The notes under the pieces: model-generated | Database searches by the model: none | What the model was told of the DNA's origin: nothing | The model's input: the letters and a program-made list of their open reading frames with translations, nothing else | Part shown: positions 24,581-36,683 of the stretch, in pieces | How the letters are laid out: the number at the start of each line of letters is the position of its first letter | How positions within the stretch are numbered: position 1 is the stretch's first letter | Position numbers and translations under genes: made by a program | Source: Trichinella spiralis | Taxonomy: Eukaryota; Nematoda; Enoplea; Trichinellida; Trichinellidae | Length of the DNA stretch: 64,000 nucleotides | Reading direction: 5' to 3' | Assembly: GCA_000181795.3 (NCBI GenBank) | Contig: CM012953.1 | Location: 14,892,781-14,956,780, forward strand

Positions 24581-25131
24581 TTATTTATCGGAATAGATTA
24601 TGCATAGCTCAAATTTAGTTGCATGTTAGTTTCATATAAAATAGTGCATATACGTATATTCATTTTAAATAAAATTACATTTAATTAAAAAAAAATTAAC
24701 ATTTGTATTTAAGAAAGCTTTTCAACACACTTCAAAATAGATAATGAAAATTAAAAAGTACTGTAAATACGAAATATAAAACTTAATGATCATTGATTAC
24801 ATACTGTATTAAGAACTTACGGGTGCCAAAAATTATTAAATTCCAGTGGTAGGTGTGTGATGTTTATTGTCGACGAGAAAATGTATTGATTATATTTGAT
24901 TTTTAAAGGTATTTTATTGCAACTTTAAGTATATTAAATGTGAAGTTGAAGCATAACTAGCTGCGTTTGGCAAAAATTATATCATACTATTATAGGTCAC
25001 GTGAAAGGAATACAGAACTCTGGTTCAAGTACACGAACTTCTGCTGAAGTTGTAGCTTTTATTTAATCAAGTGAAGCATCAGGAAGGTTTATTTGGAATA
25101 TTAAATTTGAAAGAACTTTAAAGTTTTCAAA
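24581..25131. other. PABPN1 upstream region and leader
   Basis: AT-rich until about 24990. A splice-acceptor-like site (ACTATTATAG) at about 24996 precedes a leader of about 135 nt before the PABPN1 ATG. Confidence 0.5.
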
Positions 25132-25749
25132 ATGGATGACATCGACGATGGCATTGATTTTGGTGATAATGCAGATGTTGGATTGGGGTTAGATGAAGTA
25201 CTTTTGGACAATCAAGCTGAACTTGATCCAGAAATTGAACAAATTCGTGAACGGTTGAAAGAGATGGAAAGAGAAGCACAGCTGATTCGGAATTTGCACT
25301 CCGAGGTCGAAAAACAAATGACTACCGTACTGAATGAATCTTCATCGACGATACCGCTTACTACTGAAGAAAAAATAGAAGTAGATTCTCGTTCCGTTTT
25401 TGTTGGAAATGTAGATTATGGGGCAACGGCAGAACAGCTTGAAGCTCATTTCCATGGATGTGGTGCAATAAATCGAGTTACTATTCTTTGCGATCGTTAC
25501 AGTGGTCGTCCGAAAGGTTTTGCATACGTTGAATTCGCTGACAAAGAGTCCGCTCAAGCTTCTTTAGCTATGACTGATACTCTTTTCCGAGGACGTCAAA
25601 TTAAAGTTCTTGAAAAGCGAACGAATCGTCCAGGAATGGGTAACACTCGTGCGCGACGTCCATATGGAAGAGCTCGCGTAGTATATCGCTATGTTTATCC
25701 AAATCGTCGTATGCGTCCTAGGCGAAGATCTGTTTATACTCCGTATTAA
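25132..25749 (+). CDS. PABPN1: nuclear poly(A)-binding protein
   Basis: 205 aa, PABPN1 family. It binds nascent poly(A) tails in the nucleus, stimulates poly(A) polymerase and sets tail length. Domains in order: acidic N-terminus ([12 protein letters not shown]); a helix of about residues 32-65 ([20 protein letters not shown]), the segment that in the family contacts poly(A) polymerase; one RRM at about 88-164 with RNP2 VFVGNV and RNP1 KGFAYVEF; an Arg/Tyr-rich tail ([20 protein letters not shown]) as used for arginine methylation and transportin import. There is no N-terminal alanine tract. The CDS is a single exon, unlike several neighbours. AATAAA at 25915-25920. Confidence 0.97.
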   Translation: MDDIDDGIDFGDNADVGLGLDEVLLDNQAELDPEIEQIRERLKEMEREAQLIRNLHSEVEKQMTTVLNESSSTIPLTTEEKIEVDSRSVFVGNVDYGATAEQLEAHFHGCGAINRVTILCDRYSGRPKGFAYVEFADKESAQASLAMTDTLFRGRQIKVLEKRTNRPGMGNTRARRPYGRARVVYRYVYPNRRMRPRRRSVYTPY

Positions 25750-27147
25750 ACAGTACGAGGCATTTATTGATTGTTTAAATTTTATGCTATTGCTGTGCAC
25801 ATTATGTAATTACATTCTTTGCTTCATGAAGAAAATTTGAATGTGTCATGAGCAACATTTCTGGTTTAACTTTATATCTACCTGCATGTCAGTTTTGCAA
25901 TTTTCAAATATTTGAATAAATGAAAATCAATATTTTACTGTGGTCTAAAAATTAGATGATCTGAGCATATATATATTTGTTTTTGGTGAGTAAATGATTA
26001 GATTGTTTTTCTGCGGAAATATGTTTTATGAGATATATACTGCTTGTATAACCGAATGCTTTAAAAGAAACGTTCCATATGGAGCCAAATATAAATGAAT
26101 TCTATTCCATTTAATGAAGCCATTTGATTTAAATTGGCACAACAGAATTAATACAGTCCACTTGAACCTGCACACCATGATAGTTCATTAAAAATATCCG
26201 ATTTTTTATATCCCATATATTAAAAGAATATTTCTAGCAAAATGGACGACTAATTTCAAAATTTGCAAATTTCGACATATAATTAATAATTCTGCTCATA
26301 ACACGGTTTCATACTTCAAAAAGTTTTTAAGTTTAACACTACTTACTTATATGTATACTGTATTAATTTTATACTTTCATGTTATAGTCAACGCGAATTA
26401 TGTACTGTAGCATTTTGGAAGTTATTTGAATGAGTTTGTCAAGAAATCGTTCTGTAATGCATATTTGTAAAAAATTTTATTTTTTATTTTCTGATTAACA
26501 AATTTTATTATGAATTTATTGCAGAAATTCTTTGATTTTATAAAAAAAGTCTTTCATTCTTATCTGAACTGACTATAAAAATACTATTTATGTCGCATAA
26601 ATTTGTTTTGCTTCATTTTATGCTCTAAAGTTTTAATGCTAGAATTGATTGTCCTACACCAACAGTGTGATCATTTATTAAATTGTGTATGATTATGTGC
26701 AGTGTTGTGTATTTTAAACAAATCTTTTGCTATTCTGATTTCATAAATCTTAATTGAAATTTAAAAATGAGAACTTTGTAAATAGACAGCATAATATTTC
26801 TGATATTTACTGACCTTGGCAGTAAAATGAGAAATTGCTTTGCTGTCATTTACGTTGACCAGTTCACCTACAGTTACAAATGCAGCCAATTTCGCATTTA
26901 AGTTGCATTTTCCTGTGGAAAAGCATATATATTTTGTGCCATGAAGTTATTAAATTTTATGAATATTTAACCAAATTGAACCAAAAATGTTTATGAAAAA
27001 ATAATCAATTTTAGGCTGTTGTTGTAGTTTGAGCTCGGTGTAGATTCTCAACCAGAATATTGGTATTCTATTTGTAACTCGTTATTTTGGTGCGGCTGGA
27101 TTTTTGTTGTAATTGTTTGGTACATTTGATTTGCCTGGAAAAGAATA
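25750..27147. other. PABPN1 3' UTR and intergenic DNA
   Basis: Poly(A) signal at 25915-25920. The remainder up to the GOT1 start is AT-rich with no recognisable gene. Confidence 0.6.
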
Positions 27148-27899
27148 ATGATAGAAATAACTGATTGTCAAAGTAATAACTTGGGAATCTTCCATTTTAC
27201 TCATTTAATAATATATTTAAGAAATTGGCGTCGGTTTGGCTGGCTTTGGAATATCTTTCATATTTTTTGGAGTGTTGTTTTTTTTTGATAAAGGCCTTTT
27301 GGCTATTGGAAATGTGAGTTGATGGCAATTTCATTTTGCTTGCTATTTTAAAGCACAATTATTTCTGCTACATTTCGATAAATTCTTAGATTGAAAATGT
27401 TAATATAGACAATGTTGCTATTAAAAATTTATGCTAATTTTTGAGTTAATAATAAGATACTTTTTAACATCATATGTTAAAATTTTAGTAATTATTAAAG
27501 CAAATGGAAATCATTGATTTGCACAGTTGTGGTATAAATGTAATGCTGTGTTGTAGATTTTGTTTATTTCTGGACTAACTTTTGTTATTGGAATTGAAAG
27601 AACTGGGCGATTCTTTTTCCAATCTCACAAGATCAAAGGCACAGTATTTTTTTTCTCTGGTATTGTCATCGTGCTTTTTGGATGGCCAGTAGTTGGTATG
27701 CTTGTAGAATCGTATGGATTTTTCTCCCTCTTCGGGTAATTTGATTTTTTGGTTTAATTTTCATATTACCTTCTATATTGCATTTGTTTGCAGAGGCTTC
27801 ATTCCAACTGCTGTCAATTTCCTTAGGCGAATACCGATAATTGGTACAATTTTGAATCTTCCCGGAATAAGACAGGTACTTCCTCGGAATGAAATTTGA
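27148..27899 (+). CDS. GOLT1B: vesicle transport protein GOT1
   Basis: 133-aa Got1/Sft2-type membrane protein of the early secretory pathway, involved in ER-Golgi and Golgi vesicle fusion. Four exons join in phase: 27148-27172, 27222-27313, 27557-27735, 27794-27899. The N-terminus MIEITDCQKIGVGLAGFG matches the family start. Four hydrophobic segments follow: FGISFIFFGVLFFF, LLAIGNILFISGLTFVIGIE, VFFFSGIVIVLFGWPVVGML and SYGFFSLFGGFIP, then the conserved RRIPIIGTILNLPGIRQ near the C-terminus. Length agrees with the human 138-aa protein. The first three introns' donors are GTAATA, GTGAGT and GTAATT. AATAAA begins only 17 nt after the stop. Confidence 0.96.
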
Positions 27900-27915
27900 G
27901 TTCACATTATATGGC

Positions 27916-27921
27916 AATAAA
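27916..27921 (+). terminator. poly(A) signal of GOT1
   Basis: AATAAA 17 nt downstream of the GOT1 stop codon implies a 3' UTR of only about 30-50 nt, unless a later signal near 28127 is used. Confidence 0.6.
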
Positions 27922-28708
27922 AATTCACTTTTCAATGCATGTGATTGTGAAAAACTTATGTAGCAGGCATGTTAGATAATCTTTGAATGGACTATTGGAA
28001 ATTTTTTACTCTTTATATATCGACTAGTATATGTTGTGCAAGAGTTTTGCTCGTGTATTTATAATTTGAATTTGAATATTTCATATTTAGGCATGCAAAA
28101 TGCACTAATATGGTTATGTTGAAATGAATAAAATGCAATAAACATTAGATTTATTGAAAGCGTGGTAGTTAATTTTTTGTTTTACTAATTCAACGTAAGA
28201 ATGTGAAGTTTTTGCCAAAACAGTTGCTACATAAGAGCATTATTATTCCCATAAATTAATCTGTTCTCATTGGTTTGCAAGCAAAATTATCTGCAATAAT
28301 TATAAAAAATTTAAAATTCAGTTTTAATGTGATCATGTGTTTTTTAGATTTTCGATAAATTTGCACCTGAGTCGAAGTCTATGGTGTAGAAGTTCGACAA
28401 ATATTTCAAAAAATTGAATGTCTGTTACCGGTATTCTTCTGTCAATTTTCGTTGAAGATCACTTTTGATTTGCTTGTTATTTTATTTTAACGATTTAGAT
28501 GCTCAAATTGAATAAAATATTGTTATTGTTTTGTTACACTGAGAATTTGAATAAGATGGGTCAATAAAGTAGGAAATAAATTTGCATTTTAACTTATCGA
28601 AATTTTGGTAGATAAATTTTTTAATGTAATGAAAATATCGATTTAGTAATACTTTTTTTGATTTTTATATAAATTTTATATATGAATATATGGGAGTATT
28701 GCATCAGC
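27922..28708. other. intergenic, no gene seen
   Basis: AT-rich; contains a further AATAAA-like site near 28127. No coding exon is supported. Confidence 0.6.
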
Positions 28709-28781
28709 GTCCTCGTTGTGTAGTGGTTATCACATCTGCTTAACACGCAGAAGGTCCCTGGTTCGAGCCCAGGCGAGGACA
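28709..28781 (+). tRNA. tRNA-Val (AAC)
   Basis: 73-nt cloverleaf: acceptor GTCCTCG pairs with CGAGGAC plus discriminator A; B-box GGTTCGAGCCC; anticodon stem TCTGC/GCAGA with loop TTAACAC and anticodon AAC. D-arm TAGTGGTTATCA is canonical. There is no intron. Confidence 0.97.
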
Positions 28782-30259
28782 GGCTTTTCAACGTTGATAT
28801 TACATTTTCACTGTTTTTTAGCATAACTATCAACGGGCTGCTATTTAATATTTTTGCAGTTCTTATCACATACTGATTTCATAAATCTGTAAATGTCTGT
28901 TATGTGTGTAAAAAATAAAAATTTTTACAAATATGCATCATAGAACGGTTTCTTGACAAACTCATTATGTATGTAAAAATATTATGTAACAAATTGTCAC
29001 ATTTATAATTGTAGCTGCGTTTTTGTTAGAAAACAGTTTATCGAACATTCATACCAGTGCATTGGAAATTATTCTATTTATCCCTGAACATGAAATAAAT
29101 AATGTTATTTTAAAAAAGAAATATTTGAATATTATTGCATTCAAAAAGAGTTGTTCTAAAATATGTATAATAAAAGTTAAAGTAATAGTGATGTTTAGCG
29201 ATATTTGCATAATTTAAGTTTATAATAAATAAATTGATGTAAATTTATTAAATTATCAATGAAAAAAAATTATTTATGATTAAATTTAAAAAAAGCCATT
29301 TTTATCAGATGAGTATGTGCAATTTGTGATGTTTTAAGAAAATACAACAGTTTTTCAACGATTTTGATGTGATATGAGCAACGCTATTGGTGGTGAAATT
29401 TTTTTAGTAAAATTGAAACAAGCTAATCACAATAGTTATTAGTCTGCTGTTTGCTTCAATAGCAGCTGTGATTATGCAAAATTGTTGCACAATCTTATTC
29501 GTTTTGCTTACTGAGCAATAAAATGTTCGAAAAATTTTAAAAATGTAAAAATGTAAAAAAACTTGTAAACAACGAATTTCATATTAGGCTGTTTAGCATT
29601 TTTGATTATTTTGAGCACTTCTTTGGCAACGTTATTCAATTTTATTTGATACTTTAATTTTTATTTTGTTTGGCTTTTCATGCAAAGTTAAGGCAGGTAT
29701 GATACTGGGGTACTGTATGGAAGCATTTTTTCGACCAATTTCTTGTTAGTTATAGTTTGATTGCATGCCTATGAGAGTAATTTCATCAGTAGAATGAAAT
29801 AATTCAGTGGTGGCAAAAACTTGCTTTTATTGAAGTAATCAAACATTATTTAAATTATTTTCGTTTTCTAATTATTTTCAAGTACTACTGCCATTAAGTT
29901 TTTTGTTTCTTAAATGCGTCATTAAGCCAATATTCCAGTCTGATTGTGCATCTTTAAATATACATAAATTTTTTTTATTGTTTTGTAAATGGTAAGCTTT
30001 ACATTCCAAGTTTTCACAAAATTGCACGTTCTGAAATCTTGAAGTTGTTTAATTGAAATAAAAAAAATATCCCAATTTGTTACTTAAATAGTGTAAAACT
30101 ATTTGATTTTTAAACCAGCTTTGTTAAACATTTTAAGTTAAATTGCTTTAATATTTAAAGTTAAAATAATGGATGCACAAAATATTTTCCCCGTTATTCA
30201 AGAAATATACGTTGAAATGAATTTATATTAGTTGTTAGTATTTTTTATTTTTTCACTAG
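28782..30259. other. region upstream of the Ig-EGF exon
   Basis: AT-rich. It should contain the signal-peptide exon of the next gene, but I could not find an ATG exon whose donor phase fits. Candidate donors near 29697 (CAG/GTATGA) and 29991 (ATG/GTAAGC) fail on frame. No other gene is seen. Confidence 0.4.
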
Positions 30260-30855
30260 GCGTCAATTCGAATATTATTTCAATGTCAACAAATTTAAAT
30301 ATTGAAATTCGAAAAGTGTTCAGTGGATGGCCATTGGTTTTGAACTGTCAAAGCAACGGTGCCAACCAGGACAAAAAATCCGTTTGCTGGTGGTTTCAAC
30401 AAAATAATCACACATATTTAATACCATCGAATAATGCTACACTAGCAGTAATGGAAAAAGCCAATTTAACACTTTTGACAGTATCGCCTGAAATTTCAGG
30501 GTATCATTTCATTTGCGGCTACCAGAAAAGAGCGTTGAGACGATTTGAAATTAAAGTGATGCTTTGCAATGACGATGATCCTTGCAACGGGCGTGGCAAT
30601 TGTTTAACCTATCAAAATGATAAAATTGCACCCATAGTCTATTGTAAATGCAAAGATAAATATTTTGGCACTTTTTGCACTGAACATATTCCAATTGAAT
30701 CATTTGTCAAGATGACTATAGTTGGCTGTTTAATTGCAATTTTTCTTCTTGCAACCGCTGCATATGCTCTTTTGAGGACAAGAAGCAAACGTATGTTGCA
30801 AAAGAAATCAAAGAAAAAAATTAAAAAATTCTCAAAAAAAGAAAACATCTTTTGA
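30260..30855 (+). CDS. Ig-EGF single-pass membrane protein (last exon), neuregulin/Vein-like layout
   Basis: The exon follows a strong acceptor (TTTTTTCACTAG) and encodes about 198 residues; the 5' exon with a signal peptide is not identified. Seen in order: an Ig-like domain with LVLNCQS, WWFQQ and the SGYHFIC signature, with N-glycosylation sites NHT, NAT and NLT; an EGF-like module with six cysteines spaced C-x5-C-x5-C-x13-C-x-C-x8-C, ending in KYFGTFC; a transmembrane helix (MTIVGCLIAIFLLATAAYAL); a short Lys-rich cytoplasmic tail. Ig followed by one EGF and a membrane span is the layout of neuregulins; Vein has Ig-EGF without the span. It could be a ligand for an EGF-type receptor, but Ig plus EGF also occurs in adhesion proteins. 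AATAAA starts immediately after the stop. Confidence 0.7.
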
Positions 30856-30861
30856 AATAAA
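30856..30861 (+). terminator. poly(A) signal abutting the stop codon
   Basis: AATAAA follows the TGA stop of the Ig-EGF gene with no spacer, implying an extremely short 3' UTR if used. Confidence 0.5.
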
Positions 30862-33800
30862 GTAATCTATAATATTTGCATGGTATAGCTCTAAATATGA
30901 TATAGAAAAATTTTCTTGTTAATATTTTCTTGCTTAATTTTGTTAATCAGATAAATTTATAAGTATTTGTGCTCAAATTGTCTAATAACAATTCCTCATT
31001 TTGAATACCACCACAAGTCCACAGTGCTCGTTAAAAATGTCATTCAATGTCTAAAATAATTATTATATTTATGACTGCGCAGTACAGTCAAATGTATCTT
31101 CATTCATTTCTATTTATGGAGCGCGTTATAGATTACAATTTAGGGCTTCATTTTATTAATCGTATAAATTGGATAGTACATATGTATATATATATTTTTT
31201 TGAAATTTATATTATGAAATGTACTTTATTAAATGTAGTAGTTTTAAAATGAATTTTTCTTGAGCAAATGTAATTTCAAAGATATGCCGAAATTGCAATT
31301 ATACTAGTGCGTTTTAATTAACTGTTGACCATTTCACATAATAATGAGTCGCAAAGCATTTCAAATATCAAAGCAGAAGCATTTCAGCTTTAGTTTGTTT
31401 ATAAAGTCAACAGATTAATTTTTCAACGAATAGCAGTCAATTATAATGGTTGCTTGTAGAAAGGATTAGTGTTAAATTTTCAACATACAAAAGTAAATTA
31501 AGATTATCGGATAATTTCTCTTACATTTTTAGTAAGAAAATAAGTGCATATACTTAATTAATTAGTTACTTATTGAACTTTTGGATTGTTAAAATTGCTT
31601 TTTTAAATAAATAATAAAAAAGTTTTATTTTTGCGTTATTGCTATTCATATATGTTGGAAATGGAAAGTTCATTGATTAACAATTAAGTGAAATTTACGT
31701 CAAACCAAATACCCTTAATTAGATGCATTTCTGCATCACAAAACACAAACCGAATTATGACCATTTGACCTGCTTTGCATCAACGAAAATATTATTCAAA
31801 GGGTGGGGCAGACAAGATTTATTGAAGTGGGGCAGTTAAGTTGTAAAATATTTCAATACGATTTAAATCTTGAGAATTTAATTCAAATAATAATGCAAAA
31901 TATTTTTTACAGAAAGCATTGAATAGCATTTTATACGCATTCCATTGTAATGTAATTGAGTGCAATGTCTGCTGTTTAGAGTTAAATTGCTCATGTTGCT
32001 AATGGCTTTTAAGCGTATTCAATTTGAAAATATTTTATTATTTCAATCAGGAAAAAAGTGAAATTTTAAAAGTCAACTTCTGTCTATACACTCACCTATG
32101 TTTGATGTACAAAATGTAATTAAATTAAATAATTTGTAACAGATGACCATGCAGAACAACTGATGATAATTTTTTATAATATACCTCGTGTGTCTGTTGT
32201 TTTTCAAAAAATGAGCAAATCACTATTTTTTCTGTCAAATACAGTAATTTTTGATTGAATATATTTTTCTTTATATAAGCTTTGAATAGAGAGCTTTTAT
32301 ACCAATTGAAGACATTAAAACACGTAATAAATTTTGATCATGTTCAATTCAGAGGGTAGCTTCCTGCCCCTTTTTTGTCAACTGGATGCAAATAACCGTA
32401 TCATACAACGAAAGCGTGTAACATCATCCGGTAATAGCGTACAGGACAATAATAGATGTGCTTTTACAATAACATGTATTAATATTACATGTACAATAAT
32501 TTTTTTTGTCAATTTCAATATTAATGCTGTGTATTTCAATTTTGGCTGAAACTTCTGGTAATTTATTTTGTGCTTTTGTGTTTCATAAAATGCTATTTTT
32601 AAAATTAAATGTTCATTATTGCAATTAAATAGATCATTTTTATAACTTGCTGATATGATTAGTGAGTACTAATGACTTTATGAAAGAAGCAGATTAGGAA
32701 TAGATGCAGGTAAAATAAAGTTTATTTCAGTATATTATTCAACTCATTTTATCTTTCTTGATAAAATGAAGTAAATTAACTTGCATAATCTATCTATATA
32801 CATATGTAGATTTGCAAAATATTTTACAGCACAAACATTATAATTTAATGTGCAGCGATAAATAAATAAATAATAAATTCGGGTTGTTTTTACGTTAAAG
32901 AATTATAAATTGAATTAGTTCAAAAAATTCATTCTAAACTGACAAATAAGTGAATGGTTTTTATTCATTTAAATTAAGATAAGCATCAGTTTTAAAGCGT
33001 AATATATTTTCACGGTTGAACAATAATAATATTTGAATGATGATATTTCAACAAATTTATGACGTACTGGATTTGAAATTTTGCAATAGTTTAGAATACT
33101 CTTGATAGCAGCTATTTTATTTGTGTATGAAAATAAAAAATTCATATCTGTAAGCATGAACAAAAAAAATTTTTCGATTTAAATATATCTACTCACTACT
33201 ACTCAAACTGTTTGCTCATTTGACCAGTTAATAAAATCAATCTTATTGGTACTAGTACAGTGTTATTACACGTTTGTATATATATGCAATAAGAATATGA
33301 ATGCAATAACAAAATTATAAATTTTTTGATTCCACCTGATGATGAATAAACGAATAAAATAAATAACTAGTAAATGATGTGAATAAATTTTTAAAATCCA
33401 TACTTCAATTCTTCTTTTCTGAAAAAAATATGTTCCAAAGCATAGAAGTTGTTGGATGTAAAATAATTTAACGATTGTGATAATTTTTAATAATTTAATA
33501 TTATTGCTTTATTTATTGTGGAAATTACTAATGCAAAAGTAACTGCATCAGTTTCAAAAGCTTTTCAAATTATTAGCCTGAACTGCATTTCCATTATTAA
33601 ATAAATTATTACTGCAATTGTGCAAAAGATATACTTTGAATAGGAACTGTTGACACATGTTTCTGAGCTAACAATTATGAAAAGTAAGTAAAAATTTTCA
33701 ATTTATTCAAGTTAATCATTATTTTAATTGTCTTTGAAGAATTTTGTGGTGAAGTTTATTTCACTTACGCCAACACAACTGACCTACATGTGGAACATTT

Positions 33801-36563
33801 AAGCGATGTGCATTTTCACCAATTGCATCATCTAAAAAAATTTTGTGTAATTTTTCTATTGAAAAATTTCCACGCATTATCCACCCAAATAGCTAGTACG
33901 TACTTTTAATATTTATGTTTTACATGAAATTATGAATATTTAGAGGAAATATTAATCTGATATATTATTTAATTTTTCATTGTCATTTTTTTCATATGTT
34001 TTTAAAGAAGTTACCTATGATAAAGCGGGTAGTATAACCGCTTAGCATAAGTATGTAAATTCATTGGCATTTGTTTCAATTTATTTGTTATTATCAACTG
34101 CAAGCAAAAATTTAACATTTATCATCTTTTTTTCGAAATATATTAATTTTGAATTGAAAAAATTTTGATGAACAAATTTAATAATAATATTTTGCTTTAC
34201 ATAAATTTTTTTCTGACTTATTCTGAAAATCATAATTTACTAAGAAAATAAAATTTTAATGAAATAATAAATTTCATGAAAATCAGTGTTGCTTTAAAAA
34301 TCACGTGGTTGTAAATAAAGATATCAGAACAATAAACTACGATCAAATGCTTCATATATTGTATATGATACATATTTTCCAAATAAACATAGATATATAT
34401 ATGCAAAATAATAAGTTATAAAAGAAACTAAAAGCAGTTCTTTGTATTGTATAAGCAATTCAAATCGGTCTTTTGAATGTATTTGGGGTTAAAATGAAAA
34501 TCTATAAAATTTCTTGTTTCATAAAAATTTCAAGGAGAATAATTATCATTAATGGTGACGCTGTAATGGAAAACATGATTCAATATTTCACATTTGAGCA
34601 TCATCTATTCTGCTTAAGTCGTGCAAATTCAAACTGATCACAAACTAGTAATTCGAGTTATATTGTCTCGATAGCTTTAATTTGTTAGAAAATTTCGTCT
34701 GAGGGCAGTGGAAAAATGATATGCATTCTTATATAATAGCCATCATGAAAATGAAGAAACAGGTTTGCTTACAAAGCAGCTACTGCTCTTCATGGCTTTA
34801 TACTTTAAAAAATTTTATTTTTAATAATTTTACAAGTAGAAAAATTTATCTTCATTTTTCAGTTGCTTATTCAAAGGAACAATCAGATGCTTTTTGAAAT
34901 TACATTTTTGCCTGATGTTTTACTTTCGATTTTTGTTTTCATCTTAAATTCTCATTTGTGCACTTTAACGGAGTTTCTCACGTTGAAACAATATTAATAT
35001 GTGATCCAATTAAAATGAAAAAACTTTTCATCTTATATAATATTTATATTTCAAATATTATTAAAGTGCAAGATCTCTTTACAAAGAACACTGTTAAGTT
35101 TGTGTTTATACGTGGCATGTGCTCAATAATTAATTAATTAAATTTTATTCATTTACCACACTGAATTATTTGAATGACATATTTTTTCATTTGAAATTTC
35201 CTAAATTATGCGCATAATAATTATAAAATTTTCCATAAACAAAAACTGGTTGCACCAATTTTGATGCTTCGCCAAGAATATACTGTTCATCATAATAAAA
35301 AAAGAAATAAATAGATTTTTTATTGCACAATCGAGATATGCTTTACAGTATATACTGTACATTTAAACTTTATAAACTGACGACATCAAAAACAACAACA
35401 AAATTTTTAAATAAAGTTATTTTCCAATTTTATTTGTCAGCAGTTATTCAGGGCTTTTTGATGATGCAATCATTTGCACTGATTACAATCTCATATGATA
35501 AGAAAAATGCTGTTATTGCACAAAACAGTTGATATTTTTTTTGTTTTTACTTTAAAGTAAACATAATTGAAAATATATTTACGCTTACACTTTACTGTTT
35601 ACTTGCTGATGCAAGCTATTGATATCCTGACAAGTTCAGTAGCTATTCAAATATATTAGTGAAAAGATTCTTCCGCTTTCGTTTCTTGCTCTTCTCTATA
35701 CACTAATATTTCGCGGGTGTGAGTATAATTATTAAATATATTTGCATAAAAATGATAAAGATTTACATGCATACATACATGCATATATAATATATATCAT
35801 TTGAATATGCACGTTTCTTCAGGAGACATAATTAATTGATGCTTTATTGCAATATCAAACAAGTTTTGTTTTTTCATAATCATATTATTTTTATTGTATT
35901 TTTTGGAAATTGCGCTATATTCCCTTTTCAAAATATTTTTTATATTAAACAAAATGTACAACATACAATTAACAAATATTTTTGCTTTACACGCTTTAGT
36001 ACATAATATCACATTGCATTTTAGAAGTTTATCTTTGTCAATAAAAATGTAAACAATGTTTACAAAATATGAATTTCCTATAAAACTACTGTTTATTGCA
36101 TAAAATATACCCAAATTTATGCATTTAATATTCATTTTAAACTAATGTGAATATTTATTTGTGTATTTGACGTTAATTTTTTAAAATAAATTTTTAAGTT
36201 CATATGTTTATATAATAAATCAAATTATATAATACAGTGTGCAAACTTATTCAGTCTGTTTAAGGTTGTTTAATTCTAATTTTCAATTTTCATTTAAATT
36301 TTTGCTCAACATGATTAATAAGTTTATTTTTATACGATGAAGCTGCAGCTTTTTGTCGTATTTTTTAAAAATAAGTTGCAGTTATTATTGATACTCGATC
36401 AAGCTGAATCATAATTGCTACGTCAAGTTGAAAAAAGAGTATTATTGTTCATTTCAAAAAAATTGTTTTGTTTTATTTGTCATCTTTGATCATCATTAAT
36501 GAATTTCTGAATTATTTTACTTTTCAAATTCTATAATTCAAGTAATTATTATTAATTTCTATC
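30862..36563. other. long AT-rich intergenic region
   Basis: About 5.7 kb without a supported gene. The plus frame near 32339 has a short protein-like stretch (FNSEGSFLPLFCQLDANNRI) before a GT but no partner exon. A 6-bp stem AAGCGG/CCGCTT lies at about 34023-34042. Other open frames (35323, 35797) are AT-rich noise. Confidence 0.5.
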
Positions 36564-36683
36564 ATGGCAGCTAATGACGTCATCATAAAATTAGCTTTCA
36601 CAGGTGACAGACGGAAGGTATTTTATCTAGATCAGAAAGACGCATCAAATGCACAAAATTATGTGAATGAGGTTACGACTTGA
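36564..36683 (+). CDS. candidate short ORF or first exon, up to 39 aa
   Basis: ATG to TGA in 40 codons, protein-like in composition: MAANDVIIKLAFTGDRRKVF, then YLDQKDASNAQNYVNE. A possible donor GAG/GTTACG at about 36672 would remove the last codons and make it a first exon, but no following exon is recognised. The IIKL-x-GDRRK start loosely recalls the first strand and basic cluster of PB1 domains. Function unknown. Confidence 0.3.
   Translation: MAANDVIIKLAFTGDRRKVFYLDQKDASNAQNYVNEVTT

Noticed and set aside
28621-28869. Minus-strand frame containing SSPGLEPGTFCVLSRC
   Set aside because: This is the tRNA-Val gene translated on its antisense strand, a well-known artefact.
31800-31845. Repeated GTGGGGCAG, considered as part of the fold-back family
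   Set aside because: Only nine bases are shared and no inverted arms are present.
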